Source: Yamagishiella unicocca (lineage: Eukaryota; Chlorophyta; Chlorophyceae; Chlamydomonadales; Volvocaceae). From it: a stretch of 64,000 bases of DNA. The notes below the pieces were generated by a model. It did not search any database. It saw only the letters and a program-made list of their open reading frames with translations, and was not told the origin of the DNA. The translations under genes and the position numbers were made by a program. The stretch spans positions 372,001 to 436,000 of the forward strand of contig BDSL01000014.1 in NCBI GenBank assembly GCA_003116995.1, given 5' to 3'. Below, piece after piece: positions 49,602 to 62,519 of this stretch (positions are counted from its first letter, which is position 1; each line of letters starts with the position of its first letter).

Positions 49602-52600
49602 ATGCTGCAGATCGCCATCGAGGGCTGCTGCCATGGGGAGCTGGACAAAATCTATGCGACGTTGCAGCTGTTGGAACAGCGCGAGGGCAAGAAAATTGAC
49701 TTGCTCATCTGCTGCGGCGACTTCCAGGTCAGCGGGGGTATGGTTCCTTCCTCGCAGCAAGGACTCGGGAGAAGGGGACCGCTGCGGCGATTAAGGCAAT
49801 AGGGAGGCAGTGACCTGTAGCAGTCTGCGGAAAAGGGGGATCGCGAACCCCAGGGAAGCGGTGGGCGTGGCATGACCTCGTGCAAGGCCCCAGCGGTGGG
49901 TGTGGCATGACCTCATGCAAGGCCCCAGCGTCGTTGCTTTCCCTCCCAACACGCTGACTTGTTGGGACAAGAGGTAGCGGCGCTATGCGGGCCGTCCGAG
50001 ACGCGGCCTGCATGCGCACTGGGCCAGGCGCCCGGGCCCTTTCCCAAACCATGCCTGCAACCCCACGTGCCCCTCCCTGCAGGCTGTACGGAACTTGGAC
50101 GATCTGGAGACCATGGCCTGCCCGCCTAAGTACCGGGCGATGCAGACCTTTTACAAGTACTACTCGGGGGAGCGGGTGGCTCCCTTCCCCACCATCTTCA
50201 GTGAGTGGCAGTAGCACGCGGCAGATGTACGGGGACCGAAGGGGCCCTACGGGAGCGGGTGGAGGGGGGTTGGGCTGAGACAGGGGTGCGGGCCAGTGTG
50301 TTGGCATCGACCACGTCTTATCACGGTTTTTTGTCCTCGATACTTGCGCATCGAGGATAACACTAAAGTCGGCATCGGCGACGATACGCCGTCTGGCCCC
50401 CAAAGCACAGCCCCACTGTCTCCGCTGCCCCACTGATCGGCTTGGCACTACTCGTCTTCCCTCCCTGTAACGGCGGCCTCGTGGCCGGTTCTCGGCGTCT
50501 CGGCAAAGCATGAACAATCACACGTTAGTCAGGGATTTTAAATTGCGCCAATGGCCGGTTGCAACACCGCCGGATTGCCATGTACCCAGCAGCCTCGGGG
50601 TGGAGCAGCCTCTTCCGCACCTCCCACAGTGAAACAGTGCTTGAAAAGCGTGCGGCTGTGCCCCGCAGTCGGCGGCAATCATGAGGCGGCCAACCACTTG
50701 TGGGAGCTGTACTACGGCGGCTGGGCGGCTCCCAACATCTACTTCCTGGGCTTCGCCGGCTCCGTCAAGTGAGCCCCTCGCGCCCACTACCTCCCGCCCT
50801 GCGTGCCTCCACCACCAGCACAATTCACACCTTGTGCCCTCGCTCAGCACCACGCAAACACGCGATCGCGCACTGCCCCATGGCTGCTGCATGGTTCCGG
50901 TCTGGCCCAGCCGCCACATACAACACCGACACGCCCCTCCCACCAGATGCGCCCTGCCTCCCCACCACCCCCTTCCTTCCCGCCTTCCCCCCTGCTTGCC
51001 CGTCGTGTAACCGGTCTTTCTGCCACCCCTCCCTCCCCACCGCATGTCTGCGCACACCTCGTGTGCGCTCCCAGGTTCGGGGGTCTTCGCATCGCCGGGC
51101 TGAGCGGCATCTTCAAGCAGCACGACTACACGCGGGGCCACCACGAGGGGCTGCCGTACACCGACTCCACCATCCGCTCCCTCTACCATGTCCGCGACTT
51201 TGAGGTGTGGCTGCTGCGTGGCTGCTGACGTGGCAGGTGTGCAGTGGGGAGCGACCCAGCGTCGTGCCGGGATCCATGATGCGTTTTTTGTCGTTTGGAG
51301 CTAGGAACAGCACCGTTCCCCTTGACAGCACCGTTCCCCGTGACAGCAGCGCCCTCGTCCACCGGGTTTTGATTTGGCGGGGAGTTGTGGGGTTTCGGTT
51401 GCGACCTCTCCCCATGCTTTCCCGCGCGCCTGTACAAACGAGCCGTACAGCGCTGCCCCTCGCAGCCCCCCTGACCTTCCTCTCCCCCCCACGCAGGTCT
51501 ACCGGCTGCTGCAGCTGCGGCAGCCCGTGGACATCTTCCTCTCGCACGACTGGCCAACCAACATAGCGCGGTACGGCAACACGCAGCAGCTGCTGTCCCG
51601 GAAGGTGCGAAGCCGCCCGGAAGGCGCGGAGGGGCCGGATGCTCGTCCTAATAGGGAACAGCAACACCGGCCCGGTTTCAACCAACCAACCAAAAGACGT
51701 CCGGCAGCGTGTACGGCGTCGGCTGGGCCCGCGACGCCTCCGCCCAGACCCCCGTCCGGGTCCACAGCCACCCCCCTCCACCTTGGAGCTTCGCCGGAAC
51801 TCGCACGGTTCCCTCGTAGACATCTTCTATGCCGTCTCTCCCCCCTCTTATTACCACCACAGCTCACAGCCTCCGCCCCGCCCCGCATCCCCCCCGACGT
51901 CGAGTAACCGATCCTTTCCTTTTGTAACCCCCGCCCCCCGACGCCCGGCCTCCAGACCTTCCTGCGGTCCGAGGTGGAGAGCGGCACCCTGGGCAGCCCC
52001 CCGGCTGCCCAGCTGCTGGAAGCTCTGCGCCCCGCCTACTGGTTCTCGGCGCACCTGCACGTCAAGTTCGCGGCGCTGGTGCAGCACACGGCCGCGGGGG
52101 CAGCCGCGGGGGCAGCCACCGCCACCGCCTCGGGGAGAGCGGGGAGCACGGCGGGGCCGGAGCCGGGATCAGCCGGGGCCGGCGGAGGCGGAGAAGGAGG
52201 TGGCGGCTTCCCCGCCACCCGCTTCCTGGCTCTGGACAAGTGCCTTCCGGGTCGGGACTTCCTACAGGTGGGCAGGGAGGGGACGAGTCGCTTGGGGGGC
52301 CTGGCATGTACGGTGAAGCACGGCACTTGCTCGCCTCTGCGCTGTGCTCGGCGGCGTTATGCAAGCAGTGACGCTGCAGGGAGGGAACACGAGGGAGGAT
52401 GGTGCCGGCGCCCAGCAAATCGCCGTACGCCCGGCAAGCTGCCGGTGCCACCGTCCCCTCCCACCCCCGCCAAGGACTCCGCCCTGCCGCTAGGGAATCG
52501 TAATACGAGCCTGGTCGAGAGCACCATGAACGATGTATACGTCCTGGATACCCTGTAAGCATTGCCGCTGCCGCCGCTCGCCGGGCCCTCCCTGCTGCCC

Positions 52601-54348
52601 CACCCCACCCAGGTGCTCGAGCTGGACGCCCCCGGGCCCCCCGAGCTGCACTACGACGAGGAGTGGCTCGCCATACTGCGCACCACCCACCACATGACCA
52701 ACCTGCGCTTCAAACACGCCCCCCTGCCAGGTGCGCCCGGGGGTGCCTCGGGCCCCCAGTGGGCGGGGACCCGGAGGGGACCCGGGTCCACTCGCTGCCC
52801 TGGAACCACCTGATCCGGACTGCGCCGCGTCGTGCCCACCATCATCATGGTCATCATTATCGTCACATCATAGTCGTCATCATCATGGCCAGGCCGCCGC
52901 CCTGGTCGCCCTTCCTGCCCAACAAATCAAACGCTCCGTGACGTTCCACCTTCGCTCCGCGGCGTTCCACCTTCCACCATTTCTTGCTAGCCTAGCCCTC
53001 AGCCTCGAGCCTTGACCTTTACCTCCGGACCCCGCCCACCTGGACCGCGGCCCCCGGCCTCGGCCCTCCCCCACTCAGGCATGGGGGCGCTGCGGGCCGG
53101 ACCGCGGGCTGAGGACGTTGAGTTCGTGCGGGCGGCGCTGGCTGCCCGGGGCTCCACCCGCATCCCGAACAACTTCGCCGCCACCGCGGAGCCGTACAAC
53201 CCGCAGGCGGGGCAGCGCAAGGGCCGCATGCCGCAGCAGCACGTCCGCAGCGGCCAGGTGGGAGCAGGGGGGTGGGCGAGGCCCTGCTGCTACTACTGCC
53301 GCTACTACTGCTGCTACTACTACTGCGGCGGCGGCGGCCTGTTCCATCCCTCTCGTGGTCCCATATGCTGTGCCGTACACGATGCCGTACACCGGCACCG
53401 CTCGCTCTCCCTCGACGCGGGTCACGCAAGCAACGCATACACGTCGTGCTGGTTTACCCCGGGGGGTGTCTGAGCACGGTGTCAGACAACACCCCGGCGC
53501 CCCCTTAACCGTACGTCGCCTCCGCGGGTCTCCCCAAGCTGCCTGACCCCACCGCACCGCACCGCACCGCCGTGGCGCTGCGTGCAGACGGTGGAGCTGC
53601 TGGAAATGTTGGGCCTGCCGTACAACTTGGACCACCGGGACGTCAATGGGCAGCAGCAGCAGGCCCCAGCAGCAGGGGCAGCTGGCGGCCGGAACGAGGC
53701 GGCGCCCTGGAGCGCGGGCGGCTTCGCTGCCACCGGCGATACGGACGGCCCCGGCGGCTCCCGCCCGGGTAACCGAGGTGGGTCCTGCTGGCGAACCAAA
53801 CCCGGCTTGGGGTGGTCGGAACTGTACAGTGGGTCCCAGACCGGAAGATGGAGCCATTGGGCGCTGGGTTTTGAAACGGAGGGTGTTGCATGGTAGCTCT
53901 TCCTATATGTCGCTCTTCCTACAAGTTACCTTGTCTCTGGCGCCTTGCATAACCTCTTCGCCTGATCCCTTGCATGTTGCCCCGGCCCCCGTGGAGTCGC
54001 GGATTATCCTTTAACCCCTCCACGCACACACACACACCCGCAGCGCCTCTTTCGTTGGCCCCTCGCTCCTCCCCCGGGAGGCCCCGGGCCCCCGCGGCCC
54101 CCGTTGCGATGGCGCCCAACCCCGAGGAGATCGACCTGGGGGACCTGGATGAAGAGGAGGAGGAGCAGCAGCAGGGGCAGGGGGAGGGCGATGATGCCGC
54201 CGGTGCTGCAGGCCCTGCCGCGGCCGCTGACGACGATGCGCCGCCTTCGGACGGGGAGGGGGTGCGAGAGGAGCCGGGCGCGGGCGCCGCGGGGGCAGGC
54301 GGTGGGGTCCTGGCCGATGAACCCATGTCCAATTCGTCCTTAGTTTGA
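49602..54348 (+). CDS. DBR1: RNA lariat debranching enzyme
   Basis: Exons 49602-49727, 50083-50200, 50669-50768, 51075-51204, 51497-51604, 51956-52267, 52613-52730, 53079-53257, 53588-53768 and 54044-54348 (TGA) give 558 residues. DBR1 is a nuclear metallophosphoesterase that cleaves the 2'-5' bond of excised intron lariats. Catalytic and metal-site motifs are intact: GCCHGELD (Cys9, His11), CCGDFQ (Asp40), GGNHEA (Asn85), LSHDWP (His175) and FSAHLHVK (His227, His229). They are followed by [15 protein letters not shown] and, at the end, [16 protein letters not shown], which parallels the human NPDEIMLDEEEDED. The first ATG gives an N-terminus collinear with human DBR1. An Ala/Gly-rich insertion of about 40 residues sits between [10 protein letters not shown] and the FLALDKCLP block. 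This is a single-copy housekeeping gene in most eukaryotes. Confidence 0.97.
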
Positions 54349-54450
54349 AGCTGGGCTCTTGGGCCGGTGTGTGGGTGGCGTGCAGGCTTGGACTAGGCGA
54401 GATGTCGCGCGGCACGGAATCTCTGGGCACGGGGGCCTTTGCGTGTTTCC

Positions 54451-54455
54451 TTACA
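54451..54455 (-). terminator. Candidate poly(A) signal TGTAA (OPR-like gene)
   Basis: TTACA on the plus strand, about 480 bases past the minus-strand stop at 54932. If used, this 3' UTR overlaps that of DBR1. Confidence 0.4.
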
Positions 54456-54550
54456 ACAACGAGACCGCCACTGCGGGCCGAAGAACACCGCTGCCGAAAG
54501 AGCGGCTGTAGGCGGGAGCGTCCACGCCGTTGCTGGTTGCAGCATCTGAG

Positions 54551-54555
54551 TGTAA
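54551..54555 (+). terminator. Candidate poly(A) signal TGTAA (DBR1)
   Basis: First TGTAA after the DBR1 stop, about 200 bases downstream. Confidence 0.5.
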
Positions 54556-54931
54556 GCACCGTTGACCGTGCCGCGGGGGGAAGGCTACCGGTATGCCGCC
54601 AGCTCGCCCATACTGCGCCGGAGCAGGAGGGGCTGTGCATGAACGCACCGCACCAGCAGCCGCAACCGGGGCCGCGCTTGGGCCCTGTGGATGGAGCGGC
54701 GACGCTTGTCAGCGCACGCCGTTGGGCTTCTGCAGCCCTGCGCGCGTCTGGTATTGCCAGCCGTATCCAGCCCGTATCCTCTATCTCTTATCTTGGAGGA
54801 CCCGGAAGTGGGAGCGCGCACGTGGCAGCCCTTCGAGTGGCAGGGTGGACGGTGGAGGCTTTGTTCTGGGTGTGGCCTGTCAGCATCACCCCTTGGTGTG
54901 GCCGGTCAGCATCACCCCTTAAAGCCTCACT

Positions 54932-57900
54932 TCACGTCCTGCCGCCGCCGGTGCCTGCCGCCCCCTGGCTCCACGCCTGCAGCAGCTCGTCCGAGTCCTC
55001 GTAGCCAAGCGCCCTGGACGCAACCAAACACGCGGCAGTGGCGGCGGGGGTCGCGTCGTCGTCGTTATCAGCTATTGTCGCGAGGAAGCTGAGTGCCGGT
55101 CCCACGGGAGGAGGAGGAGCCCCTACCAAAGCCGCATGCCCCACCCGCCTAGACTTCTTCGGTTTCTCTATTTCAGCATGTGTCCAACATGTACGGCACG
55201 TTTCATCGCCACCCACCTGAAGGCCATTGCGACTCGTTCCATCTGCGACCGCGAGAAGTGCTGGCTGCGGCTCATGGCGGAGGTCGCAATGCTCTGCAGG
55301 GGGGGAGGGAGGGGCGGCCGCAGGGCTGCATTCGGGGCCGTGGGGGGATACCGGAACGACGCAACACCATGAGCGGCTGTCAACAGCAGCAGCCTGACCA
55401 GCCTCCGCTGCTTGAACTCTTCAGGGGGCCCGGACACCAGAGGGGTGCACGTGAAAGCTCCAGCAGCACAAGACACTGCACGGAGTGCAGCGCCCGGGCC
55501 TTTCCCCCGTCCGCTCGGGCGCACCTCGAACAGGTCGTCATCGGGCACCTCCAGGACCGCGTACGCCTCAGCCAGCTGCGCGGTCGCCTCAGGCTCCAGA
55601 ACCAGGAGGCGGGGCTGGAGCGCCGCCGCGGCGCGGGTGAAGAGCCTGGCGGGGGTGTGCACAGGAAGGATCCAGGGAGGGCGGCGCAACCCCACACGCT
55701 TCGCTCACCCGACTGATGTTCGTGTCGTACAGGGTACGAGCGCAGGGGCTATGGCTACAGGGGACATGCGGCTCTGTTGGCGAAGTGGAAGTGTCGCTTA
55801 GAGTGCGGGATGATGAAGAGGGCCCGGCCCGGCCCGCACCTTTCCGCGGGCGTCTCCGTCGCTGCGAAGCCGTACAAAAGTTTCGCCAGCTCGGCCGGAC
55901 CGTACGGCCGAATGTCGTACACCACGTGGTCCTCTACGGCGGCGAGGAAGGCCGCGTGCGCGTGCTCCAGGCGCCCCAGTGCGGACACCGCCCGGCACAC
56001 CTGCAGGCAGCTCGGTGTACAACAGGTGACACGTCAGCCTCTCCCTCCCGCACCACAAAACCCTCGCGTCCTGTCCCATAGTCCTTGTCTGCTGCGGCAT
56101 CGCGTGAAGCCATGCTTGCTGGCTTTTTAAAAGCAGAGAGCTTCCACACCCCTGGCCACTGCCCGTCACGACCGCCGCTCACCATCACCCCGCCCCCGCA
56201 CCGACCTCCTGCGGCTGCAGCTCTCGCAGCCTGGTTGCCAGCCGCTCGCACGCCTCATCGATGAGGCCCGAGTCGTAGTGCTCCACCCTGCCCAGAGCCG
56301 CCACCAGCGCCACCAACTGGGAGGGGCTTAGATGCGAGCCCTGACCCGGCGTCTGGTGCCGGTGCTGGTGCTGGTGCGGGTGGGGGTGCTGACGTGCCTC
56401 AGTTGGCAAACTGCTCGCCGAGGCGGACCCTGCCGGGCTGGGCGGCAGCAGCTGGTGCGCCCGCCTGCACAGCGCCGTGAACATGGCGGGCGTGTGGTGG
56501 TCCAGGGAGGCCAGCGCCACCGCCAGCGTGGCGACCGCCCACGGGTCCAGGGAGGGCACCTCGGGCAGCAGGCGGGCCTGGCATGGCGGGCGTTGGTTTT
56601 GGCCACCATGGCGTTGTTGTGGAAATTGTTGTTTTGGGGTCGGGCTGGGTTGCAGGGCGAGTATGGGGTTGTAGGGTACTGAGCGGGCGCCAGGTGAAGC
56701 CTTGAGGAGGCGGACAACCCGCCCGGAGGAGCGCACTGCCGGCTGGTGGGCAGCGAGCAGTACCCCTCGCCTCCGCACCCGCCCTAACGAACGCCTGTTC
56801 CACCCGCCAGCCAGGACAGCTGCTTGCAGCTGCCGCACCGCCCCCCCAAGGCTTCCAGCAGCACCCCCGACCAGGCGGCTGCCGTACCTGCGCAGCTTCC
56901 AGAAGTTGCTCGTCCAGGTGTTGCATCTTGCCACACGCCCACAGCAGCTGCACCAGGTCGCGGGCGCGGAGGTAGGGCCGGGGAGCCTGGGGCCCGGCAG
57001 CGAACCCGGCGCCTAGGGGGCCCCCCGTTGGGGTGCTGGGCTGCATGGCGGCCAGGGCTGCGACGCAGACGGCCTCCAGGGCTCTCTCGTACCGGTACGG
57101 CAGCTGCGGGCGGGCGGCCAGCGAGTGAGAGGCGCAGCGGGCGGGGTTGCGCGATGAGCGGTGAGTGAGTGAGTGAGTGGGTGGTGCTTGTGAAGCTGTG
57201 ATGTGTGCACGCTGGCTGACAAAGGCCCGCGGCTGCAACACGCGGCCGGTGGGGCTTGCTACGTGTCGAACGAGGACCCAACGGCCGGGCGTGTCCGCGT
57301 GACGTCAGCACCCCGCCTCCCTCGTCTCACCAGCTCACGCCGCCGCCACTCGGACATCAACGGCTGTGCCAACCCAGCCCGGCCGGCCCCCCACCCTACC
57401 TTGCCCAGCGCCCACGCGGTGTTTCCCAGCGCCTGGGCGTCCATGAAGCGAGCCGTGTGGATCGCGCGCCTCGTCAGCGCCTGCGGTTGGGCGGCCGTCC
57501 CCCCCCCCGGCGGGCACAGTGGTCGGCCCACCAGCTGGTCGCCATTGTCGACAGCGGCATCAGAGCCCAGAGGCCACAATGGCCCCCACAGGAAGACGGA
57601 AAGACACTTCGGCGCTTCGGCTAATGCGCCGGGCAGGTCGATCCCGCCAACCCACTAACGGTCCCCCTCGCCCCCTGGCGCCGACCGCAGGGGCTACCCG
57701 CAGCCGCCGCCGCCGCCGCAGCCGCGGCTGCCACCCCATGGCCCCATGCCATGACAGGTGGACGAGCGCCTCCCTCCCGCTGACATTTGTTGACCCCACA
57801 TCGACACCCACACCTGCAACCAGGTGGGCTGGAGCTCCGCCTCAGCGGCCCCCTGCGGTGACACCACCAGCACATGGACAGTGATGAGTTCCCTCTGGCA

Positions 57901-60900
57901 ACACACGGGCAGCGACGGCTTCCCTCTGGCAACACACGGGCTTGTCACTGCTCATTCCTTACCACCCAAGCAGGGGGGCGAGCACCAGGCGGTTGTGGCC
58001 TCGCTCACGCACCTGCAGCGCGACCAGCGACCACAGCATGCTGCTCGTCTGTCGCCCCGTCAGCTTCCCTGGAGCGGCGAGTGGGGCCAAATCAGGCAAG
58101 TGCGGCGCGCACACGATCGCAAATGAAGGCACGGCAGGCGGGCAGCAGCGGCAGGCGGCAGTAGCAGCCGGCCTTGCACAGGGGCGGCAGCAGCGCGAAG
58201 CGCAGCGCACATCGCTGACCCCCCCCCCCGGTGCGGAGCAGAGCCGTGGGCGAGCTCACGTGCTAGTGCGCCAAGTCTCGTGACATCCCCAGTACGGCAA
58301 AGTGCTCACCGTGCAGAGCCAGCTCGGTGGCGCGCTGCCCCAGCCGCTCCAGCGCTTTTGTCAGATCTTGTCCGCTGGCAATGGCAACTGCAGCCGCAGC
58401 CCTTGCGGCGTCGGTCACACCGCCTGACTGCCAGGCGGCGTCGTCGTCGTACTCGCCGGCCTTAGCCGCCGGCTGCGCCGGCGGTGGAATGTACTCCCCC
58501 CCGCCGCCGGCCCCGTGACCCGCCCTGCCGGCCCGCAGGCGGCTGAATGCGGTGGCCAGCGCCCACATCACCGCCGTGCACTCCTCCTCGCGCAGCAGCC
58601 GCACCACCTCAGGGCCCCGCTGGGGGTGCGCCAGCGCCTGCGGTTACGGTTACCGTTACGGTTACGGTTGCAGGGGGCAAAGGATCTAGCGACGGCCGAG
58701 ACGACCTCCGAGGGGATCGTGCGTCATCGTCGTACTGGTTCGTGTGGCATGGCCCTTGGCTGTGGCAGCCTGCCAGCCATCCCGTCAGCCCCCCCTGGGC
58801 GTCACCACCCCTCCCCCTCCCCCGTGCCCGCCCCACGCGCTCTCGTACTGCAGCACCCGAGCCCCTCCCTGGAGCACCTCGCGGCGCCACCAACACAGAC
58901 CCAAGACCACCACCACCACCACCCCTACCCCCCCGAGGATCGCGACCCACTGCCTGCGGGCTGCGGTCCGCACCGCCCCTCCGCACCGCCCCTCCGCACC
59001 GTTAGCAGGTTGCCGAACACCTGGGGCTCCTGCCTGGGAACCGGGTCAGGGGATCAGAATTCCACGCAGGCCGTTAGCCGTTCGCGCACATAACGCCTGG
59101 AAAATGTATGGTCCGAGCATTCCCGAGCCAAGTGCCACGACGGGGCCGCGAGCCACACCCCTCCCCCACCTGCCCATTCGTCACCAGCGATTGGGGCCGT
59201 CAACCCTTCCCTATCCCCCACCAATCAGCTCCCAGTCCCTCCTCCTCGCACCCTCGCCCTTCCCTCCCCTCTCCCCTCCCCCTTTTCTCGCATCCGCGGG
59301 TCTTCCTCAAAACCCTCCCCTCCCTGCCCAAACCCAAGCCGCTGCCTCCCTCCCTTCCCCTCCCTTCCCTTCCCCACCTGCCGGTATTCGCGAACGCCCA
59401 GGCCAGGTTGGCCACCTCCCGCGCCTGCCCCGACCACATCACGTCGCAGGCGGTGCCCGCCAGCCACTGCCACGTCACGTCGTGCTCAGGGCCCCCCGCT
59501 CCCGCCCGCGCCAGCCCCCACGCCAGGTTGGCCACATCCTGGTTGCCAGCTTGCGACCAGAGGGGGGCTGGGCGGCTGTCCCCGCCGCTGGCCTCACCCC
59601 CCCAGCTGCTGCTCCTGCTCCTGCCGTCCGCCTGGCGGCGGCTGCCGCTACTAGTGGCGCCACCACTGGGGCTCGTGCTCGTACTCGTGCTCCTCGTTTC
59701 GCCACCCGTCGCGCCGTCTTCGCTGCTCCGCTGCCCTCCAATCAGATCGTTGCCGGGACCGCGAGGGCTCTCGACGGCGGCGTCAGCGGCGGCGTTGCGG
59801 CCGGGGCCGCTGCTGGCCCCAGGGTGGGGCTCCGGAGGCGACTGCAGCCAGTCGGCAGCCAGCCGTCCGGCGATGGAGTCCACTGCAGCCCCTACGCTGG
59901 CTTCGTGCAGGGGCCCCCACAGCGGCCGCATCTTGCCTGCCGGGCCGAGCCGGCGGCGCCGAGGCAGGGAGGGGGTCACTAGGCTTCATCCAGTCGTGCC
60001 GCGGGGTCCTCGTCACGGTATGTGGTACACGAACACACACCCTCAGCCCCACGGGTTTTCCTCAAAACACCCTCAGCCCCCGCTAGTCCCAGCCACCGCT
60101 AGTTCCAGCCACCGCTAGTCCCAGCCACCGCTAGTCCCAGCCCCCGCTATAGTCCCCAGCCCCCGCTATAGTCCCCGGCTCCCGCTATAGTCCCCAGCCA
60201 CCGCTATAGTCCCCAGACCCCCCGCGCTATAGTCCCCAGCCCCCCCAGTCGCGTTACCGGTTATATTATTATAAGCCCTCCTGATCTCGCACCTAGGCAC
60301 CAGGCACACGAGCTCAGCTCGCTCACTCGCATGCGGCTCACGGAGTCCAGCACCGCCGGCAGGAGCCGCCGCAGCAGCTCTAGGGCCACGTCGTCCTGCC
60401 GGGGCAGCACAGGACCCGCCTCAGCGCCAGATGGGCCTCCCGCGGCGGTCGACTGCTGGTGCCCGGGGACGGCGGCGGCGGGTGGGTCAGATGACAGCCG
60501 CGTGGAGGGGGGCTGGCTGGGGGTCTGGGGCCGGGTCTGAGGCGGGGTCTGGGGCGGGGCGGGGTTAAGTCGGCCGCTGGGGTCGGTAGCCAGCCTCGCG
60601 AGCTTGCTGAGGGCCGCCACCAGGAGCAGGGGGTTGGCGGCCAGGCTGGGGGCGCTGCGGCGGGTGAGGGCCTCCAGGTCCTGCCGGGGGGGGGGGCGAG
60701 GGGCCAAAGAGGGGCCAAACGGGAACCAGTGGCTGCGAGGGCTGCAGGTCTTTGGGGTTGTGGGGGCATCACGCATGTGCGTGTTGCAGGGATGTGTACA
60801 GGGTTGCGTGGACGATGTGCGGCCCACCACCCCCAGGGCTGTACCCTCCCTCGTACACGGGCTGTCCTCACAACGCCCCGGAGGTTCGCCGACAGCGGGT

Positions 60901-62519
60901 TTCCTCCCTCCCCCCTGGCGGCCCTGCAGGGTACCGACCTGCAGACCGGTGGCTTCCTTGATGCGCGCCATAACACGGTGGGGGTCCGAGCGGCCATCAC
61001 GCTTCCGTGAGCCCGCAGCCACAGCCCCCGCAGCAGCTCCTGAGCCCGGGGCCGGACCCGCAGGGCCAGCAGCCGCCCCACGTCCGCTTCCGCTGCCTGC
61101 CTTGCCTCCGCCTCCTCTGCCTCCAACCCCGCTTCCGCTGCCTGCCTTGCCTCCGCCTCCGCCGCCTCCACCGACGCTGTCTACCTTGCCTCCGCCTCCG
61201 CCGCCTCCACCGCCTCCGCCGCCCGCCTTGCCGCTGGCTGCCTTGCGGCGGTCGCTGCCCCCACCATCGCTAGTGCCGTACGTGCCGTACGAGCTATGGG
61301 TACTGGCGTGACCTCCGTCACCCTCGCGGGCTGCTCCGCACCCGCTGCCGCCAGGGACCCCGGGCCCGTCGTGGCTGCTAGAGGGCCCCTGGGTTCCGGA
61401 GCCGGCATCGCCGTACGGGAGGTCGTCTGGACGAGAGCGCGAGGAAGAGGACCGAACAAAGCGGCCCGGGTCACCGCCGCCGCCCGCCGCCATTGCAGCG
61501 CAGCCCTGCAGCCCGCGCCCTTGCATGGGCGTCCGTCCGGACGGGAGGAGCGCGAGCACGGCAGTAGGAGTGAGAGTAGGAGTAGGAGTAGGAGCGGGAG
61601 TGGGAGTGGGAGTAGGAGCGGGAGTGGGAGTAGGAGTAGGAGTGGCGGCGTAACGCGAAGGGTCGAAGCGCGGCAAGCCAGCTGGAGAGGGCGGGCGCCG
61701 CGTCGGCGGCGGCGGGGGCCAGGGCGGCAGATGCGGGCCTGCGCGGGCCAGCTGCCGCTTCGCAGCGCGTGTCCAGCCAAGACCAGGAGCATCAGGAGCA
61801 GCGAGGGAAGGGGTGCTGCTCTGCACGGGAGGACAGCTGGCGGCGGGAGGCACGGCAGGGCGGGACAGCGGCTGGCCGCGGCGCGACGCCCGCCACGCCC
61901 GCCATCCGCGCGCTAGCTGCTGCACGGGATGCTCAGCGATCGCATGCGGCTCCTTCTGTATGTCGGCACTGCGGCTGTTAGCATTGCGATCAGCGACATC
62001 AGGGCAGCGGCTGGTGAGGCTCGTGCCTCCGCTAGCGCAGCATGTACTACTGCCGTAGCCTGGCAAGCTGTGATCGTGGTCGCGGGTAGGAATTAATTTG
62101 GATGAGTAGCAGCTGTAAGAGTCCGCTGAGAGGAGGCAGGTGGTGCGACGCAGCGCATGCAGCTTGCTGCTGTCGCCGCCAAGGTCCAACCTCAGCAGCA
62201 GCAGCCGCGACAGCATGTTACACCTCTTGTCGTGCAGCTAATGAAAACATGCATGATCATGCATGAAAACCACGCAGTTGTGCAGGCGGTGGACACGAAG
62301 TATCGTACCGGCTGTTGGATCTTTCCTCTCACCGCCTGCGCGCCAACGGTGCCAATTCAAGGACATACATTCACTAAGACACTTACAATTTAAGACACTA
62401 AAAAGCTGAGCATCGGGCGCCAACGCATACGCACCACTTTCACATTCTGGCGTCTTTGCCAGTGAGTCACGCAGCCACGCCTCCAAAACACCCCGCTTCT
62501 GGTCAGCATAGGAAGCCAT
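54932..62519 (-). CDS. OPR/FASTK-like helical-repeat protein, probably organellar RNA factor
   Basis: Minus-strand exons 62519-62435, 62125-60939, 60680-60293, 59936-59378, 59033-59000, 58637-58310, 58068-58013, 57480-57400, 57103-56888, 56577-56206, 56000-55840, 55645-55525, 55293-55217 and 55148-54932 (TGA) give about 1293 residues. The second half is a series of 35-40-residue helical pairs: REVANLAWAFANTGR, CTAVMWALATAFSRLR, SSMLWSLVALQ, QALGNTAWALGK, DLVQLLWACGKMQHLD, PWAVATLAVALASLDHH and AELAKLLYGFAATET. This resembles octotricopeptide/FASTK-like repeats, which bind RNA in plastids and mitochondria. No RAP domain is visible. The first 420 residues are low-complexity (TP/AP repeats, Gly runs). 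The start is uncertain: an in-frame ATG at 62216 (MLSRLLLLRLDLGG) is an alternative with a more targeting-like N-terminus. A tiny 34-nt exon (59033-59000) restores the frame. Confidence 0.7.
60075..60245. repeat. CCGCTA(TA)GTCCCCAGCC tandem repeat in OPR-like intron
   Basis: Two related short-unit arrays: ccaccgctagtcccag, then cccgctatagtccccag. Confidence 0.85.
61556..61655. repeat. GGGAGT-type coding repeat (Thr-Pro/Ala-Pro run) in OPR-like gene
   Basis: Hexanucleotide-based array (ggagtgggagtaggagc). On the minus strand it encodes alternating TP and AP dipeptides in exon 2. Confidence 0.8.

Larger units (their letters stand above)
54349..54931. other. Convergent 3' flanks of DBR1 and the OPR-like gene
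   Basis: 583 bases without a gene, including a 27-bp direct duplication (ggtgtggccgtcagcatcac type) at about 54867-54920. Confidence 0.5.

Noticed and set aside
58639..58672. ggttacggttaccgttacgg tract as telomere repeat
   Set aside because: The unit is GGTTAC, not the volvocine TTTTAGGG; it is a simple intronic microsatellite.
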